DNA of 64,000 bases from Alistipes senegalensis (GTDB taxonomy: Bacteria; Pseudomonadota; Gammaproteobacteria; Burkholderiales; Burkholderiaceae_D). Shown here in pieces: positions 37,456-51,600 of this stretch. Below the pieces are notes generated by a model. The model ran no database searches. It was not told the origin of the DNA and saw only the letters and a program-made list of their open reading frames with translations. The position numbers and the translations under genes were made by a program. The stretch spans positions 1,065,473 through 1,129,472 of the forward strand of contig JAMPER010000001.1 in NCBI GenBank assembly GCA_023664945.1, read 5' to 3'. Each line of letters begins with the position of its first letter. Positions within the stretch are counted from its first letter, which is position 1.

Positions 37456-38634
37456 ATGCAATCACCCGCCAGAATTACCATTGCCGGCATGGGATTTGTC
37501 GGACTCTCCAACGCCGTCCTGCTTGCCCAGCACAATGATGTTGTCGTACTGGACGTACTGCCCGAAAAAGTGGATATGCTCAACCGGCGTCAGTCCCCAA
37601 CAGCTGATACCGAAATAGAAAACTACCTGAAAAACAAAAAGCTCAACCTCCGGGCCACCCTGGACAAAGAAGACGCCTACCGGGGAGCAGAGTATGTCAT
37701 CATTGCCACCCCGACAGACTACGATCCGGAAACCAACCATTTTGATACCCGTTCCGTTGAGAGCGTCATCCATGACGCCATGCACTTCTGCCCGGATGCG
37801 CTCATTGTCATCAAATCAACCGTCCCTGTCGGCTTTACTGCACGGCTTTCCCGTGAACTGCCATGCCGCAACCTTATTTTCTCGCCGGAATTTTTAAGAG
37901 AAGGAAAAGCACTGTATGACAACCTGCATCCCTCACGCATCGTTGTAGGAGACCGCTCTGCACGGGGCCAGGCCTTTGCCAACCTGCTGAAAGAAGGCGC
38001 AATAGATGAGAACATCCCGGTTATCCTGACTGAACCGACCGAAGCCGAAGCCATCAAGCTTTTTGCAAACACCTACCTGGCTATGCGGGTAGCCTATTTC
38101 AACGAGCTGGACACCTATGCCGCCTCGCTTGGCATTGATTCCCGCCAGATCATCGAAGGCGTTGCGCTGGATCCCCGTATCGGCAACCATTACAACAACC
38201 CTTCCTTCGGTTACGGCGGCTATTGTCTCCCCAAAGACACCAAGCAGCTACTGGCCAACTACAACAAAGTCCCCCAGAACCTTATCCAGGCCATCATTGA
38301 ATCCAACCGCACCCGCAAGGATTTTATTGCCGACAGCATCGTCAAACAGCATCCTAGCGTTGTCGGCATTTACCGCCTCGTCATGAAAGCCGGGTCAGAC
38401 AACTTCCGTTCTTCCAGCATCCAGGGTGTCATGAAACGCGTCAAGGCAAAGGGCATAGAAGTTATTGTCTATGAGCCGGTTCTGCACGAACCGCACTTTT
38501 TCAATTCCCGCGTTGTCAACGACCTTCAGGCATTCAAGGAAAAAGCCGATATCATCGTCGCCAACCGCATCACCGATGAAATACGCGATGTGGCACACAA
38601 AGTTTACAGCCGGGATCTCTTCGGGGATAACTAG
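37456..38634 (+). CDS. ugd: UDP-glucose 6-dehydrogenase (nucleotide-sugar dehydrogenase)
   Basis: 392 residues, the short E. coli-like type (388). NAD motif [28 protein letters not shown], the SPEFLREG block, and the catalytic Cys in [14 protein letters not shown]-terminal [12 protein letters not shown] binds UDP-sugar. It oxidises UDP-glucose to UDP-glucuronate for envelope polysaccharide. GalU, which makes its substrate, is also in the window. No polysaccharide cluster adjoins it. Confidence 0.93.
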   Translation: MQSPARITIAGMGFVGLSNAVLLAQHNDVVVLDVLPEKVDMLNRRQSPTADTEIENYLKNKKLNLRATLDKEDAYRGAEYVIIATPTDYDPETNHFDTRSVESVIHDAMHFCPDALIVIKSTVPVGFTARLSRELPCRNLIFSPEFLREGKALYDNLHPSRIVVGDRSARGQAFANLLKEGAIDENIPVILTEPTEAEAIKLFANTYLAMRVAYFNELDTYAASLGIDSRQIIEGVALDPRIGNHYNNPSFGYGGYCLPKDTKQLLANYNKVPQNLIQAIIESNRTRKDFIADSIVKQHPSVVGIYRLVMKAGSDNFRSSSIQGVMKRVKAKGIEVIVYEPVLHEPHFFNSRVVNDLQAFKEKADIIVANRITDEIRDVAHKVYSRDLFGDN

Positions 38635-38655
38635 AACAAAGTGCGCTACGCCAAA

Positions 38656-38679
38656 TGCTTTGCACCTGTCAGCAAAGCA
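38656..38679. repeat. Hairpin between ugd and the unknown membrane protein
   Basis: TGCTTTGC (38656-38663) and GCAAAGCA (38672-38679) around an 8-base loop in a convergent gap, 22 bases after the ugd stop. There is no U tract on either side; a weak bidirectional terminator is possible. Confidence 0.4.
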
Positions 38680-38719
38680 GGCTGCCGCCCGGCATTCTCG
38701 AAAACCTGCCGTTAGCCTG

Positions 38720-39424
38720 TCAATACCGCCTGATCCGGCTGCGGGAAAACTGGATAGCGGCAATCATAATAAGAATCGGAAGATAGGCTTCGGGAATTTC
38801 CTCAAAAGACGAACAGCCTGTATCCCAGAAGAGACTGAGCGATTCCCCGGTAAAGCGCCTGTAATTATCCGGATAGCGGTCGATAAACTTGGTAAAAACC
38901 GTCACAGCACAAGTCGTGGCAATCGTCCAGACAACCGCATTGCCCTGAAAAAATTCCCGTATCATGAAAAGGGCATACCGCCGGACAAGATGAACCGCAA
39001 CCACAACCCATAGCAGAAGAAATAATCCCGCCACAATCTTTTCACTAACCGGATTCGCCGGATTCAGGAAAAAACGGATCTTCAGCGCCGTCGTATCAGT
39101 CCGTGTCAGCCAGTGCTGGATACCCCACTCACGCAAAAGTGCGCTCAGCGTAACCAGTTCAAAAATCCAGAAATTGAAATTTTGCACCCGGTTATTATCT
39201 TTGGGCCGGTAAAACAAGAGAACCGCCATCGCGACAAAATAAAGCGCAATGGTAATGTATTCATCAACAATAACAGTTACGCGAATAGCCGTATCCCGAT
39301 CAAGCAGGAACCAGTTTGCCAACGGCAAAACAAGCAGGACAATGACCAGCGCAGGCGAAAAAAAAGGATGATCCAGCACACCCCTTCCCCCGGCATACCT
39401 GCCGTCGTCACCTCTGAATATCAT
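38720..39424 (-). CDS. Predicted inner-membrane protein of unknown function
   Basis: 234 residues; I do not recognise the family. Five hydrophobic segments are evident (near residues 23-43, 55-71, 130-150, 165-178 and 212-225), with a first short charged N-terminus and a loop rich in Asn/Arg (YRPKDNNRVQNFNFW). A notable conserved-looking stretch is FEEIPEAYLPILIMIAAIQ, where an acidic patch runs straight into the last membrane segment. Good SD (GGGAAAG). It lies 31 bases downstream of tRNA-Ser and could be cotranscribed with it. Confidence 0.8.
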   Translation of the reverse strand: MIFRGDDGRYAGGRGVLDHPFFSPALVIVLLVLPLANWFLLDRDTAIRVTVIVDEYITIALYFVAMAVLLFYRPKDNNRVQNFNFWIFELVTLSALLREWGIQHWLTRTDTTALKIRFFLNPANPVSEKIVAGLFLLLWVVVAVHLVRRYALFMIREFFQGNAVVWTIATTCAVTVFTKFIDRYPDNYRRFTGESLSLFWDTGCSSFEEIPEAYLPILIMIAAIQFSRSRIRRY

Positions 39425-39455
39425 ATTTCTTTCCCGACCAGACCTTATTGATTAT

Positions 39456-39546
39456 TGGCGGAAAGGGTGGGATTTGAACCCACGATACGGAATTACCGTA
39501 TACCGGATTTCGAGTCCGGCGCATTCGACCACTCTGCCACCTTTCC
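39456..39546 (-). tRNA. tRNA-Ser(CGA)
   Basis: 91 bases with CCA encoded. Acceptor GGAAAGG/CCTTTCC, discriminator G, anticodon stem CCGGA/TCCGG with loop CTCGAAA, anticodon CGA reading UCG. A long variable arm (TACGG/CCGTA) confirms the class II serine type. T arm GTGGG-TTCAAAT-CCCAC. Confidence 0.97.
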
Positions 39547-39582
39547 GTTCAGGAAACCTGGGAGGCTTCCGCGAAGTTTTTT

Positions 39583-39588
39583 ATTATA
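39583..39588 (-). promoter_or_regulatory. Candidate -10 element of tRNA-Ser
   Basis: TATAAT on the minus strand, 37 bases upstream of the mature tRNA 5' end. The -35 is not clear. A plus-strand TATAAT at 39654-39659 faces map, so the 145-base gap appears to hold two divergent promoters. Confidence 0.4.
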
Positions 39589-39653
39589 ACAGGGATATGT
39601 ACTCCTCTGCACCGGCTGGCTGCATCATCCGAAGCAGAAAGTTTCCACTCTAT

Positions 39654-39659
39654 TATAAT
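39654..39659 (+). promoter_or_regulatory. Candidate -10 element upstream of map
   Basis: TATAAT 33 bases before the map ATG; the -35 region (GAAGCA at 17 bases) is poor. map itself lacks a good SD. Confidence 0.4.
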
Positions 39660-39691
39660 GAGAGTTTGTTTATCCTTCCGGCCACCATACC

Positions 39692-40501
39692 ATGTCTATC
39701 CGGCAATATACCTCAAAAAAAGATATAGATGGCATCAAAACTGCGTGCAGACTGGCAGCCGAAGTACTTGACTACATCACCCCCTTTGTCCAGCCGGGCA
39801 TCACTACAGGCGAACTTGACCGCCTGTGCCACGAATATATGACCAACGTGCAGGGAACCATACCCGCCCCGCTGAACTATGCCCCCTACGGGCACCCGCC
39901 GTACCCCAAAGCCACCTGCATCTCGCTAAACGATATTGTCTGCCATGGCATACCAGGAGGGAAAATCCTGAAAGACGGCGATTCCCTGAATATAGACATA
40001 ACCGTCATCAAGGACGGCTATTACGGCGACACCAGCCGGATGTTTTTTGCCGGATCGCCAAAAAGCGAAGCAAAACGGCTTGCCGACACCACCTACGCCT
40101 GTATGTGGCGGGGCATTATGCAGGTCAGGCCAGGCGCGCATCTTGGCGATATCGGCCACGCCATACAAACCCATGCCGAAAAAGCCGGCTACAGTGTGGT
40201 TCGTGAAATGTGCGGCCATGGCATTGGCACATCCTTCCATGAAGAACCGCAAGTATTGCATTTTGGCAAACCGGGTACCATGGCAGAAATCAGGCCGGGA
40301 ATGGTGTTTACCATTGAACCCATGATTAACGCCGGCCGCCGGGAAATTCAGGCAATGAGCGACGGATGGACAATCCGGACAAAAGACCGCAGCCTCTCCG
40401 CCCAGTGGGAACATACCATTCTGGTAACGGAAACCGGCTATGAAGTTTTAACCGTATCGCCCGGTATGCCGCCGCCTCCGGCCTTCGTACAGGCTGCCTG
40501 A
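39692..40501 (+). CDS. map: Methionine aminopeptidase type I
   Basis: 269 residues. The five metal ligands are visible: Asp in LNIDITVIKDGYYGDTSRMF (two), His in GHGIGTSFHEEPQV, Glu in VFTIEPMI and Glu in QWEHTILVT. It removes N-terminal Met after deformylation; deformylase is also in the window. glnD follows by 15 bases. Type I by length and lack of an insert. Confidence 0.97.
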   Translation: MSIRQYTSKKDIDGIKTACRLAAEVLDYITPFVQPGITTGELDRLCHEYMTNVQGTIPAPLNYAPYGHPPYPKATCISLNDIVCHGIPGGKILKDGDSLNIDITVIKDGYYGDTSRMFFAGSPKSEAKRLADTTYACMWRGIMQVRPGAHLGDIGHAIQTHAEKAGYSVVREMCGHGIGTSFHEEPQVLHFGKPGTMAEIRPGMVFTIEPMINAGRREIQAMSDGWTIRTKDRSLSAQWEHTILVTETGYEVLTVSPGMPPPPAFVQAA

Positions 40502-40516
40502 ACCAAGGGGAAAAAT

Positions 40517-43087
40517 ATGGAACCTGTCTGCACATTTTCCGCGTTAAAACAGCAGCTGACCGAAACGCGGCATACTGCCATTTGCGCCTACAGGGAAAAT
40601 CCGGAGCCGGAACACCTGCTCAAAACCCTCTCCCGCTGTGTGGATACCGCCCTGATACAGGCATGGCGCGATATTGGCATACCTGCCGGCAACGCGCTGG
40701 TCGGCGTCGGCGGATACGGGAGGGGCGAGCTGTTCCCTTTTTCCGATGTGGATGTGCTGATTCTCCTGTCCAGACCGCCTGATACAGCGCTTAAAAACAA
40801 ACTGGAGCAGCTCATCCAGGCCTTCTGGGATATGGGGCTGCACATAGGGCACAGCGTACGAACCATTGATGAATGCATTGAAGCCGCCGCCAGCGACATC
40901 ACCATACAAACCAGCCTGCTGGAAGCCCGACTGGTAACCGGCAGCCGCGATCTTTTCAGGCAGCTGGTCAAGCGTTACGACATTGCCATGAACGCGCCGG
41001 ATTTTTTCCTGGCCAAAACCCTGGAAACCCGCCAGCGCCACCAGAAAATGGGCGATACCCCCTTCAGCCTGGAACCCAACTGCAAAGAAAGCCCGGGCGG
41101 ATTGCGCGATCTGCAAGTCATTCTCTGGGCAGCAAAAGCAGCCGGGCTGGGCAATTCATGGGAAGAACTTGCCCGGCGCGAACTCATTACGCGAAGAGAA
41201 GCCCTACAGCTGCGCCAGACCGAAAAAACCCTGAAAAATATCCGCATACTTCTGCACATCCATACCCAGCGTGCAGAAGACCGCCTGTTATTTGATATCC
41301 AGATTCCCGTTGCCGAAGCCTTCCTTGCCCAACAAGCAGAAAAGGCCAACGATGCGCGCCATGCCAGCGAACGCCTGATGCAGCATTATTATCTTGCTGC
41401 CAGAACCGTGCGGCAGCTGCATATTATCCTGCTGCAAAACCTCAAAGCCCGGCTCTTTCCGCAAACCGATGCGCCCGAACCCATCAATGAACGGTTCAAC
41501 AAAGTGGGAGATTTTATTGATATCGCCCATGAAGATACCTTCACAGCCCATCCCTCCGCCATGCTGGAAATTTTCCTGTTACTGGCACAACGGACCGACC
41601 TGAAAAACATGACGGCGCGCACCCTGCGGGCGCTATGGCACGCACGCACGCTGATTGACCAAAAATTCTGCCAGGATCCGGCCAACCATGCGCTTTTCCT
41701 CAATATCCTGCAAGCGCCGCGCTTTTCTTCACGTGCCCTGCAACACATGAACGAAATGGATATCCTGGGACGATACCTGCCCAACTTCGGGCAAATCATC
41801 GGCCAGATGCAGCATGACCTCTTTCATCAATATACAGTCGATCAGCATATCCTGATAGTCGTTGCCAACCTGCACCGTTTCACGCTTACGGAATATGCCC
41901 ATGAATGCCCCTTTTGCAGCCGGCTGATCGCCAATTTCTCCCGTCCCTGGCTCCTGTATATCGCCGCCCTTTTCCACGATATTGCCAAAGGCCGCCAGGG
42001 AGACCATTCCCTCCTGGGCATGGCAGATGCAAAACAATTCTGCACAGAACACGGCTTATCAGATGAAGAAACCGAACTGATTGTTTTTCTGGTGCAGCAT
42101 CATCTCACCATGTCGCATATCGCCCAGAAAAAAGACCTCTCCGACCCGGTTGTCGTCCGGGAATTTGCCAGACTGGTCAAAAACGAACGGCGGCTTGCCG
42201 CCCTTTACCTTCTCACCGTGGCAGATATCCGGGGCACCAACCCGCAAATCTGGAACGCCTGGAAAAGCAAACTGCTTGAAGACCTCTACCGCCTGTCGCT
42301 TCGCGTACTTGGCGGAGAAACCCTCTCGGTTGACCACGAACTGGCCAGCCGCCAGCAGGAAGCCCGCGCTTCCTTAAGGCTTTATGGCCTGCCCGATGAA
42401 GCGCACGAAAACTTCTGGAAACACCTGGATATCAGCTACTTCCTGCATCACGACGCACCGGATATTGCCTGGCAAACGCGTATGCTCTGCTACCAGACAG
42501 AAGCGGAACATCCCATCGTCAAATGCCGGCTCTCTCCCATCGGGGAAGGATTGCAGGTTATTGTCTATACCAGGGACGAACCCGACCTCTTCCTGCGGAT
42601 ATGCAGCTATTTTTCCCGCAGGAACTTCAGTATCCTGGATGCCAAAGTCCACACGACCAACCACGGATATGCACTCGATACTTTTCTGGTTACAGAGCAA
42701 ACCTTCTCCCGCAATTACCGCGATATCATCAACCTGGTTGAACATAACCTGACAGAAGCCCTGCAATCAGGCTCCCCCCTTCCGGAACCGGCTGTCGGAC
42801 GCCTGTCAAGAAAATCCCGTACCTTTCCGATCACACCCCACGTAGATCTGCATCCTGATGCCAGCGGAAACCGGTTTGTCCTTTCCCTGACTGCCAACGA
42901 CAGAAAAGGCCTGTTATACTCCATTGCACAGATTCTCAGGCGGCGTAACATCAACCTGCATACAGCCAAGGTCATGACACTGGTTGAAAGAGTAGAAGAT
43001 GTCTTCCTCATCAGCGGCAGCTTCCTGCAAACGCCCAAAAACCAGATACAGCTCGAGACTGACCTGATTAACATTTTAAGCGTCTGA
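40517..43087 (+). CDS. glnD: Bifunctional PII uridylyltransferase/uridylyl-removing enzyme
   Basis: 856 residues. Nucleotidyltransferase motif [19 protein letters not shown] near residue 69; GlnD linker with [16 protein letters not shown] domain with [13 protein letters not shown] near residue 487; two C-terminal ACT domains ([16 protein letters not shown] and [17 protein letters not shown]) that bind glutamine. It senses glutamine and uridylylates PII, which sets NtrB and GlnE activity, so it is upstream of the glnA-ntrBC control in this window. 15 bases after map. Confidence 0.97.
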   Translation: MEPVCTFSALKQQLTETRHTAICAYRENPEPEHLLKTLSRCVDTALIQAWRDIGIPAGNALVGVGGYGRGELFPFSDVDVLILLSRPPDTALKNKLEQLIQAFWDMGLHIGHSVRTIDECIEAAASDITIQTSLLEARLVTGSRDLFRQLVKRYDIAMNAPDFFLAKTLETRQRHQKMGDTPFSLEPNCKESPGGLRDLQVILWAAKAAGLGNSWEELARRELITRREALQLRQTEKTLKNIRILLHIHTQRAEDRLLFDIQIPVAEAFLAQQAEKANDARHASERLMQHYYLAARTVRQLHIILLQNLKARLFPQTDAPEPINERFNKVGDFIDIAHEDTFTAHPSAMLEIFLLLAQRTDLKNMTARTLRALWHARTLIDQKFCQDPANHALFLNILQAPRFSSRALQHMNEMDILGRYLPNFGQIIGQMQHDLFHQYTVDQHILIVVANLHRFTLTEYAHECPFCSRLIANFSRPWLLYIAALFHDIAKGRQGDHSLLGMADAKQFCTEHGLSDEETELIVFLVQHHLTMSHIAQKKDLSDPVVVREFARLVKNERRLAALYLLTVADIRGTNPQIWNAWKSKLLEDLYRLSLRVLGGETLSVDHELASRQQEARASLRLYGLPDEAHENFWKHLDISYFLHHDAPDIAWQTRMLCYQTEAEHPIVKCRLSPIGEGLQVIVYTRDEPDLFLRICSYFSRRNFSILDAKVHTTNHGYALDTFLVTEQTFSRNYRDIINLVEHNLTEALQSGSPLPEPAVGRLSRKSRTFPITPHVDLHPDASGNRFVLSLTANDRKGLLYSIAQILRRRNINLHTAKVMTLVERVEDVFLISGSFLQTPKNQIQLETDLINILSV

Positions 43088-43098
43088 CTTCTTTTGCT

Positions 43099-43845
43099 AT
43101 GACTGATCCTGTCCGTTTATCCAAGCGCATGTCCGAATTGGGCATCTGTTCCCGGCGTGAGGCTGACGAATGGATCGAGCGGGGATGGGTGCGGGTAGAT
43201 GGGAAAATTATTTCCCAACTTGGCACCAAAATCCTGCCAGGCCAGAAAATCACCATTGAAAAAAAAGCCAGGACCGAACAGGCCGGGAAAGTCACCATCC
43301 TGCTGAACAAACCCGTAGGATTCGTCAGCGGCCAGGCTGAAGACGGTTACCGCCCGGCTGTTACGCTTGTCAACGAAAAAACAAGATGGGCTGAAGACCA
43401 TGCGCCGCAGCGCTTTCATCCCCGGCAGCTGAAAAACCTGGTGCCTGCCGGCCGCCTGGATATTGATTCCGTCGGGCTGCTGGTTCTCACACAGGATGGC
43501 CGCGTTGCCAAAAAACTGATTGGAGAAAACAGCGAAATAGAAAAAGAATACCTGGTGCGGGTAAAACACCTGTTCCCAGGCAAACTGCCGGATAATAAAT
43601 TCAGGCTGTTACAGCACGGACTCAAGCTGGATGGCAAGCCGCTTCTGCCTGCCCGCGTCAGCTGGCAAAACGAAGACCAGCTCCGCATCATCCTTCGTGA
43701 GGGCCGGAAACGCCAAATCCGCCGCATGTGCGAGGCAGTCGGCTTAAAAGTAGTAGGCCTGAAACGGATTCGCATCGGTAAAATCCGGCTTGGCCCGATC
43801 CCCCAGGGGCAATGGCGCTATCTCCTCCCCGGTGAAACCTTCTAG
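43099..43845 (+). CDS. 23S rRNA pseudouridine synthase, RluF/RluB-like
   Basis: 248 residues. N-terminal S4 RNA-binding domain ([20 protein letters not shown]), then the RsuA-type catalytic domain with the catalytic Asp in [15 protein letters not shown] and [15 protein letters not shown]. It is most like the RluF branch (U2604 of 23S rRNA) from the short N-terminus and the central HPRQLKNL stretch, but I cannot separate RluF from RluB with certainty. 11 bases after glnD. Confidence 0.88.
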   Translation: MTDPVRLSKRMSELGICSRREADEWIERGWVRVDGKIISQLGTKILPGQKITIEKKARTEQAGKVTILLNKPVGFVSGQAEDGYRPAVTLVNEKTRWAEDHAPQRFHPRQLKNLVPAGRLDIDSVGLLVLTQDGRVAKKLIGENSEIEKEYLVRVKHLFPGKLPDNKFRLLQHGLKLDGKPLLPARVSWQNEDQLRIILREGRKRQIRRMCEAVGLKVVGLKRIRIGKIRLGPIPQGQWRYLLPGETF

Positions 43846-43903
43846 CACCCCGTTGCAATACTCGCCAAAAACACCTCAGGATGTTTCCTTGCCCGGTATT
43901 GGC

Positions 43904-44431
43904 CTATTCTTCCGGCAACACCTCATCCATTGCATCAATGAACCCGAAAAGGGAAAGGTCTTCCATCCGCATCGGGTAAATAATCCCCTGGAGATGGTCG
44001 CATTCATGCTGCGCCACCCTGGCATGAAATCCCGTTGCTTCCCGGCTGATTTTCCGGCCGTTCTGGTCAAATCCCTCATAATGCACCCTGGCCCATCTTG
44101 GCACCACACCGCGCATACCTGGCACAGAAAGACAACCTTCCCAGGCCTCTTCCACCTCATCCCCCACCGGGCGAATCACCGGATTAATCAGGATAGTTTC
44201 AGGTACGGCAAACTCCTCCGGCGCACCCGAATTATCCTCAAAACCAAAAATCACCACCTGTAGCGAAACGCCAATCTGCGGCGCTGCCAGGCCAGCCCCG
44301 TTTGCTGCATGCATGGTCTCAAACATATCGTCAATCAATGCCTGCAATTTTTGCGTACCAAACTCCTTTACCGGCTCAGCCTGGCGCAACAGACGGGGAT
44401 CGCCCATCTTCAAAATCGGCCTGACACTCAT
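43904..44431 (-). CDS. def: Peptide deformylase
   Basis: 175 residues. Motif 1 [10 protein letters not shown], motif 2 EGCLSVPG (metal Cys) and motif 3 QHECDHLQG (HExxH). It removes the formyl group from nascent chains. It ends the smc-zipA-ligA-galU series, 15 bases after galU; in many bacteria def pairs with fmt, which is not here, so this may be a second deformylase. Confidence 0.96.
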   Translation of the reverse strand: MSVRPILKMGDPRLLRQAEPVKEFGTQKLQALIDDMFETMHAANGAGLAAPQIGVSLQVVIFGFEDNSGAPEEFAVPETILINPVIRPVGDEVEEAWEGCLSVPGMRGVVPRWARVHYEGFDQNGRKISREATGFHARVAQHECDHLQGIIYPMRMEDLSLFGFIDAMDEVLPEE

Positions 44432-44446
44432 AATATCCTCTTTCCT

Positions 44447-47369
<2,923 letters not shown>

Positions 47370-48677
47370 TCAGTTAAATAACCTCATGGCGCGAGCCGAT
47401 CCGGCAGGAATGGAAACAGAACGCATTTCTTCATAAAAAACATGAACCTGGCTGGCAATATCTTCCAGCATGGGATCAGACAACATCCGGTCATCGTCAT
47501 CCACCAAAATCCCGTTTAACCGCTCGCACAATGACCTGGCACACCGGATCATCCTGCCCAGGCCATCTTTTTCCTGGGCTACGCACGGCACATCCAAAAG
47601 CAGCGTCAACCGGCTTGCCGTATCAGACGCCGGTGTCGTATCAAGGACAAGAGAAAACAGCATACTGCCGTCAGTATCATGCACGACAAAAACGCCATCC
47701 GGACGCAAGTCAAAATTTTGCCGTTCCAGCACCGCCATCAGGGTTTTTACCAGCCATGGCGCACCTCCTGTCCGCACATTGATAACCAGCCTGGCGTCAT
47801 GCGCTGAAACAAACTGGTATAAACTGCGGGCCACTTTCAGTACCTCAGCCATATCCGGCACATCCGGTTCCGCCTCAATCTGGTCTGCCATCTGCCGAAG
47901 ACGCATAATCAGCTCGGAATACTCGATTTCATTCAAAGCGCTTGCCCGGTTGGCCAACTGCACCCCGGCTTTCAAACGGGAGTAAACCCCGCCATGTGTC
48001 ACAGGCTGCCATAATTCCTTCCCGGACGGGACATCTTTTACCAATCCAATAAAATGAACCGGCTTATTGCCCGTGTACCTCAAAGACTGGATCAACGGCA
48101 GGATTTTTTCTCCCCTGACAGGGCTGTCCAGATTCAGTGAAACCGCATAATCAATCAACTCGTCAACCGGAAGCCCCTCTGAAACAGGGAAAGAAAAAAC
48201 CGGTTCCTGCACAGATTCAACTGCGTCTTCCTGCACTAAAGCCGCTGTATCCTGATCAGCCTTTCCCAGGTCAATATACGGCTCCTCATTCTTGGCCTGG
48301 TCCTTGCCCTCCTCATCTGGCCAGACTTCTTCCGGCTCTGCCGCTTTGCCTGAATCAGACAGAACCATTTCTTCCCGCCTGTCCCCATCCGATTCCTTAC
48401 CCTCAAACGACTGATCCAGGCCGGTAACCGAGATAGAAGAATCACGTGCCGGATCTTCCAGACTGACGCCCTCCACCGTATTCTGGAAAAAAACCGGCTC
48501 CCTGCGAAGATCATTATCCTCTGCCGGCGGGGGCTGCATCAGCACATCTTCAGGCGCATCGGCAAAAGCCCGCTCCATTTTTCTGTGCGCCCGGTATTCC
48601 TGCCATTTGTTATAGGCAATAACACCAATAATAATGACCGCGCCGATAACAATCAGACTGATCTGCAATTCTGTCAT
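47370..48677 (-). CDS. zipA: ZipA-like cell-division protein
   Basis: 435 residues. One N-terminal membrane segment (ISLIVIGAVIIIGVIAY), a charged acidic and Pro-rich linker (about 40-150), and a C-terminal domain resembling the ZipA FtsZ-binding fold (GGAPWLVKTLMAVLERQNFDL ... DPMLEDIASQVHVFYEEM). ZipA tethers FtsZ to the membrane. Family is inferred from layout and gene context (smc upstream with an ATGA overlap, ligA downstream), as is usual in betaproteobacteria. Confidence 0.85.
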   Translation of the reverse strand: MTELQISLIVIGAVIIIGVIAYNKWQEYRAHRKMERAFADAPEDVLMQPPPAEDNDLRREPVFFQNTVEGVSLEDPARDSSISVTGLDQSFEGKESDGDRREEMVLSDSGKAAEPEEVWPDEEGKDQAKNEEPYIDLGKADQDTAALVQEDAVESVQEPVFSFPVSEGLPVDELIDYAVSLNLDSPVRGEKILPLIQSLRYTGNKPVHFIGLVKDVPSGKELWQPVTHGGVYSRLKAGVQLANRASALNEIEYSELIMRLRQMADQIEAEPDVPDMAEVLKVARSLYQFVSAHDARLVINVRTGGAPWLVKTLMAVLERQNFDLRPDGVFVVHDTDGSMLFSLVLDTTPASDTASRLTLLLDVPCVAQEKDGLGRMIRCARSLCERLNGILVDDDDRMLSDPMLEDIASQVHVFYEEMRSVSIPAGSARAMRLFN

Positions 48678-51600
48678 GCTACTTGAACCTCGCTGGAAAA
48701 TGCTGTTGCTTTTTCAATATCCACGGACACAATACGCGATACGCCCTGCTCCTGCATGGTAACGCCAATCAGCTGTTGCGCCATCTCCATGGCAATTCTG
48801 CTATGGGAAATAAACAGAAACTGTGTTTTTGCCGACATGCGCTTGACCATCTGGCAAAAACGCTCTGTATTGGCATCATCCAAAGGCGCATCCACCTCGT
48901 CAAGCAGACAAAACGGCGCCGGATTCAGCTGAAAGAGCGAAAAAACCAGCGCAATCGCCGACAGCGCCTTTTCTCCCCCTGAAAGCAGGTGAATTGTGAC
49001 ATGTTTTTTGCCAGGCGGCTGCACCATAATCTGGACACCGGCATCAAGAATTTCTTCCCCTGTCATCATCAGGCTGGCAATACCGCCTCCGAAAAGCATC
49101 GGGAAAATAGCTGAAAGATGGCGGTTAACCTGATCAAACGTATCCTGGAGCAACATACGGGTTTCACTGTCAATCCGGCGAATGGCATCTTCCAGCGTTC
49201 CAATGGCCGCAACCAAGTCGGCATACTGCTCTTTCAGAAAATCACGCCGTTTTCCGGCCTCTGCCAATTCCCCCTCTGCCGCCAGATTGACCGGTCCCAG
49301 ACTGGCAATGGCCTGGGCAAGCCGCGTAATATCGCCCTGCAGGGAAAGAGGCCGCAACCCGGGATGCAGCAAACCGGACAAAGCCGCCTCATCCGCACCG
49401 GACGCTTCCAGCTTTTGCGCATATTGCTCAACACTGATTCGGGCAGCCTGTTCCTTAAGCTGTATGCTGACAATCCGATCCCGTTGCGGCTGAAGGCATT
49501 TTTCCGCTTCCAACCGCTGTTCCTGCCCCTTTCGAAGCTCAAGTGTCACAGCATCCAGACGCTGTCTCAACGCCGCCAGCGCCTTTTCCTGATGAAGCCG
49601 CTCTTCAAGCAACGCCTGAAGATTATCCTGCGCAACCTTGTCATCCAGTTCCTGCAAGGCAAGCTGGCCCTGTTGCATACTGGATAACATATTGGCAACC
49701 TGTTCCCTGGCTGTGCCTATATGCCGGTTCAACTCGGCAATCCGGCTAGTCAGGGATTTTTCGGCAAAAGCCGCCTCCTGTTCCGCCCGCTCGCTTTCAC
49801 GGATACGCAAACGGAAATCAGCCAGTTCCCGTTCCTTTTCCTGCAACCTCTCCTTCTCTGCCTCTTCACGGGACTGCATATCGGACAGCAAGCTATCCAG
49901 CTCTTCCATTCGCATTTCCTCAACAGCCAGCGCCTGACGTTGCTCCTCCTCCTGCACGCCGATTTCTTCCAGAAGAGAAGTAATCTGGCCCTGACGCTGC
50001 CGGTAACGCTCCCGCCATTCAGACTGCCTGACCCATTCCAGCTCAAGAGCGTGCAGTTCTCCCGTCAATACCGTAACCTGCTTCTGTATTTCCTGCATGT
50101 CATGTGTAAACTGCGCCGCTTTTTCTTCCTGCCTCAACAATTCTGCACGATCATCCTGCCATTTCTCCCTGCCATCCTTCAAGAAAGCAGAAAGACTGCC
50201 TATCTCCTGCTGGCGGGTAAATACCCCCTCCTTTTCAGATTCCGGTGCATAAAAACGAACACTTTGCCGGTCAACAAGATGCCCCTGTTTCAGCACAAAG
50301 CAGGCGCCATCCGGCAAAAGCGAGCGCCGTGCCAACGCCTCATTCATACTGCCGGCAATAAAAACATGGCTCAACCAGCCGGACAACACCTGCACCAATG
50401 CCTGATCATGCTGCCATTTCAATAACGTAAAAAACGGGACCAAACCAGGCTTTCCCCCCGCCGCCGCCTGCTTTTTATCTGGAAGCGAAACAGTAAAAAA
50501 GCTGATCCGTGCTGCCGGCGGATCATTCATAAATGAATCCACCCACTCCAGGCGGGACAATTCGCGTGCAAACAACCTGTCCCCCAGCACTGACTCCAGC
50601 GCAATTTCCCAGCCGGATTCAATTTGCAATTGCCTCCAGACCGACGGCAAACCGGCAAGCTCATACTTTTTCAGCCAGGATTCAGCTTTCCCCTGCACCT
50701 GGGAACGTTCCTGCACCTGTTTCAAAGCCAAAAGACGGGCATCAGCCTGCGCCAGCTCGGTAGAACGCTTTTCTACCTGCTCCTGCGCCAAACGACGGCT
50801 TTCCTCCTGTTCAGGATAATGCTCCTGCAACCATAAAAGCCGTTCCTTGAGTAACGCCAGCTGTTCTTTCTTTTCCGCCTGTTCTTCCTGCAACGCATCA
50901 AAAGCCGCCTCACTGGGCACATCCATCCCGTTCTTTTCCCGGTTGAGCTTCTCGCGGCGGGAAGCCAGTTCTGTCAATGCAACAGTGATATTCCTGTGAC
51001 CAGCCGAAGCCAGCGCCATTTGCTGGCTAACCTGCAAAGCCTGGTCATGCAAACGGCTGCACGCTTCCTGCCCCGCACGCCATGCCGCTTCCATTTCCGG
51101 CAAACTCTCCAGGAGCTGCAACGTAACCTGCCTGGTTCTTTCACAATCCGCTGCCGTTTCAGCCAGCTGCGCACAAGCAGCGTCATACTCCCGTTGATAC
51201 GTCTCTTCCTGGGCCTGCCACTGTTCCCGCTTCCTGGTATCAGCAGCAACCTGTGCCTGAAGACGGTCGCGTGATTCAACAACATACCTGATTTCCGCTT
51301 CAAGGCTGCCTATGCGTGCATTTGTCTCATACAACGCTCCCTGGGCGGCATGCAGCGCATCATTTACCTCCGTATGCTGCTGCCGGAGGGTTTCCAGCAA
51401 GGCATCGCACCGTACAACCTCTGCGCTCATGGCCTCCAGCGCTGTTTTTGCCTGCTCTGCCTCCATAACAAGACGGGCCTGTTCTTCTGCTGCCAATCGC
51501 TTTTCCAGCAGCCAAAGCAGCTTCTGCTTTTCATCCTGCTCCTTTAAAAAAGCATGATACCTGGCTGCCACCGCCGCCTGCTCCTCCAGTTTTTCAAGCG

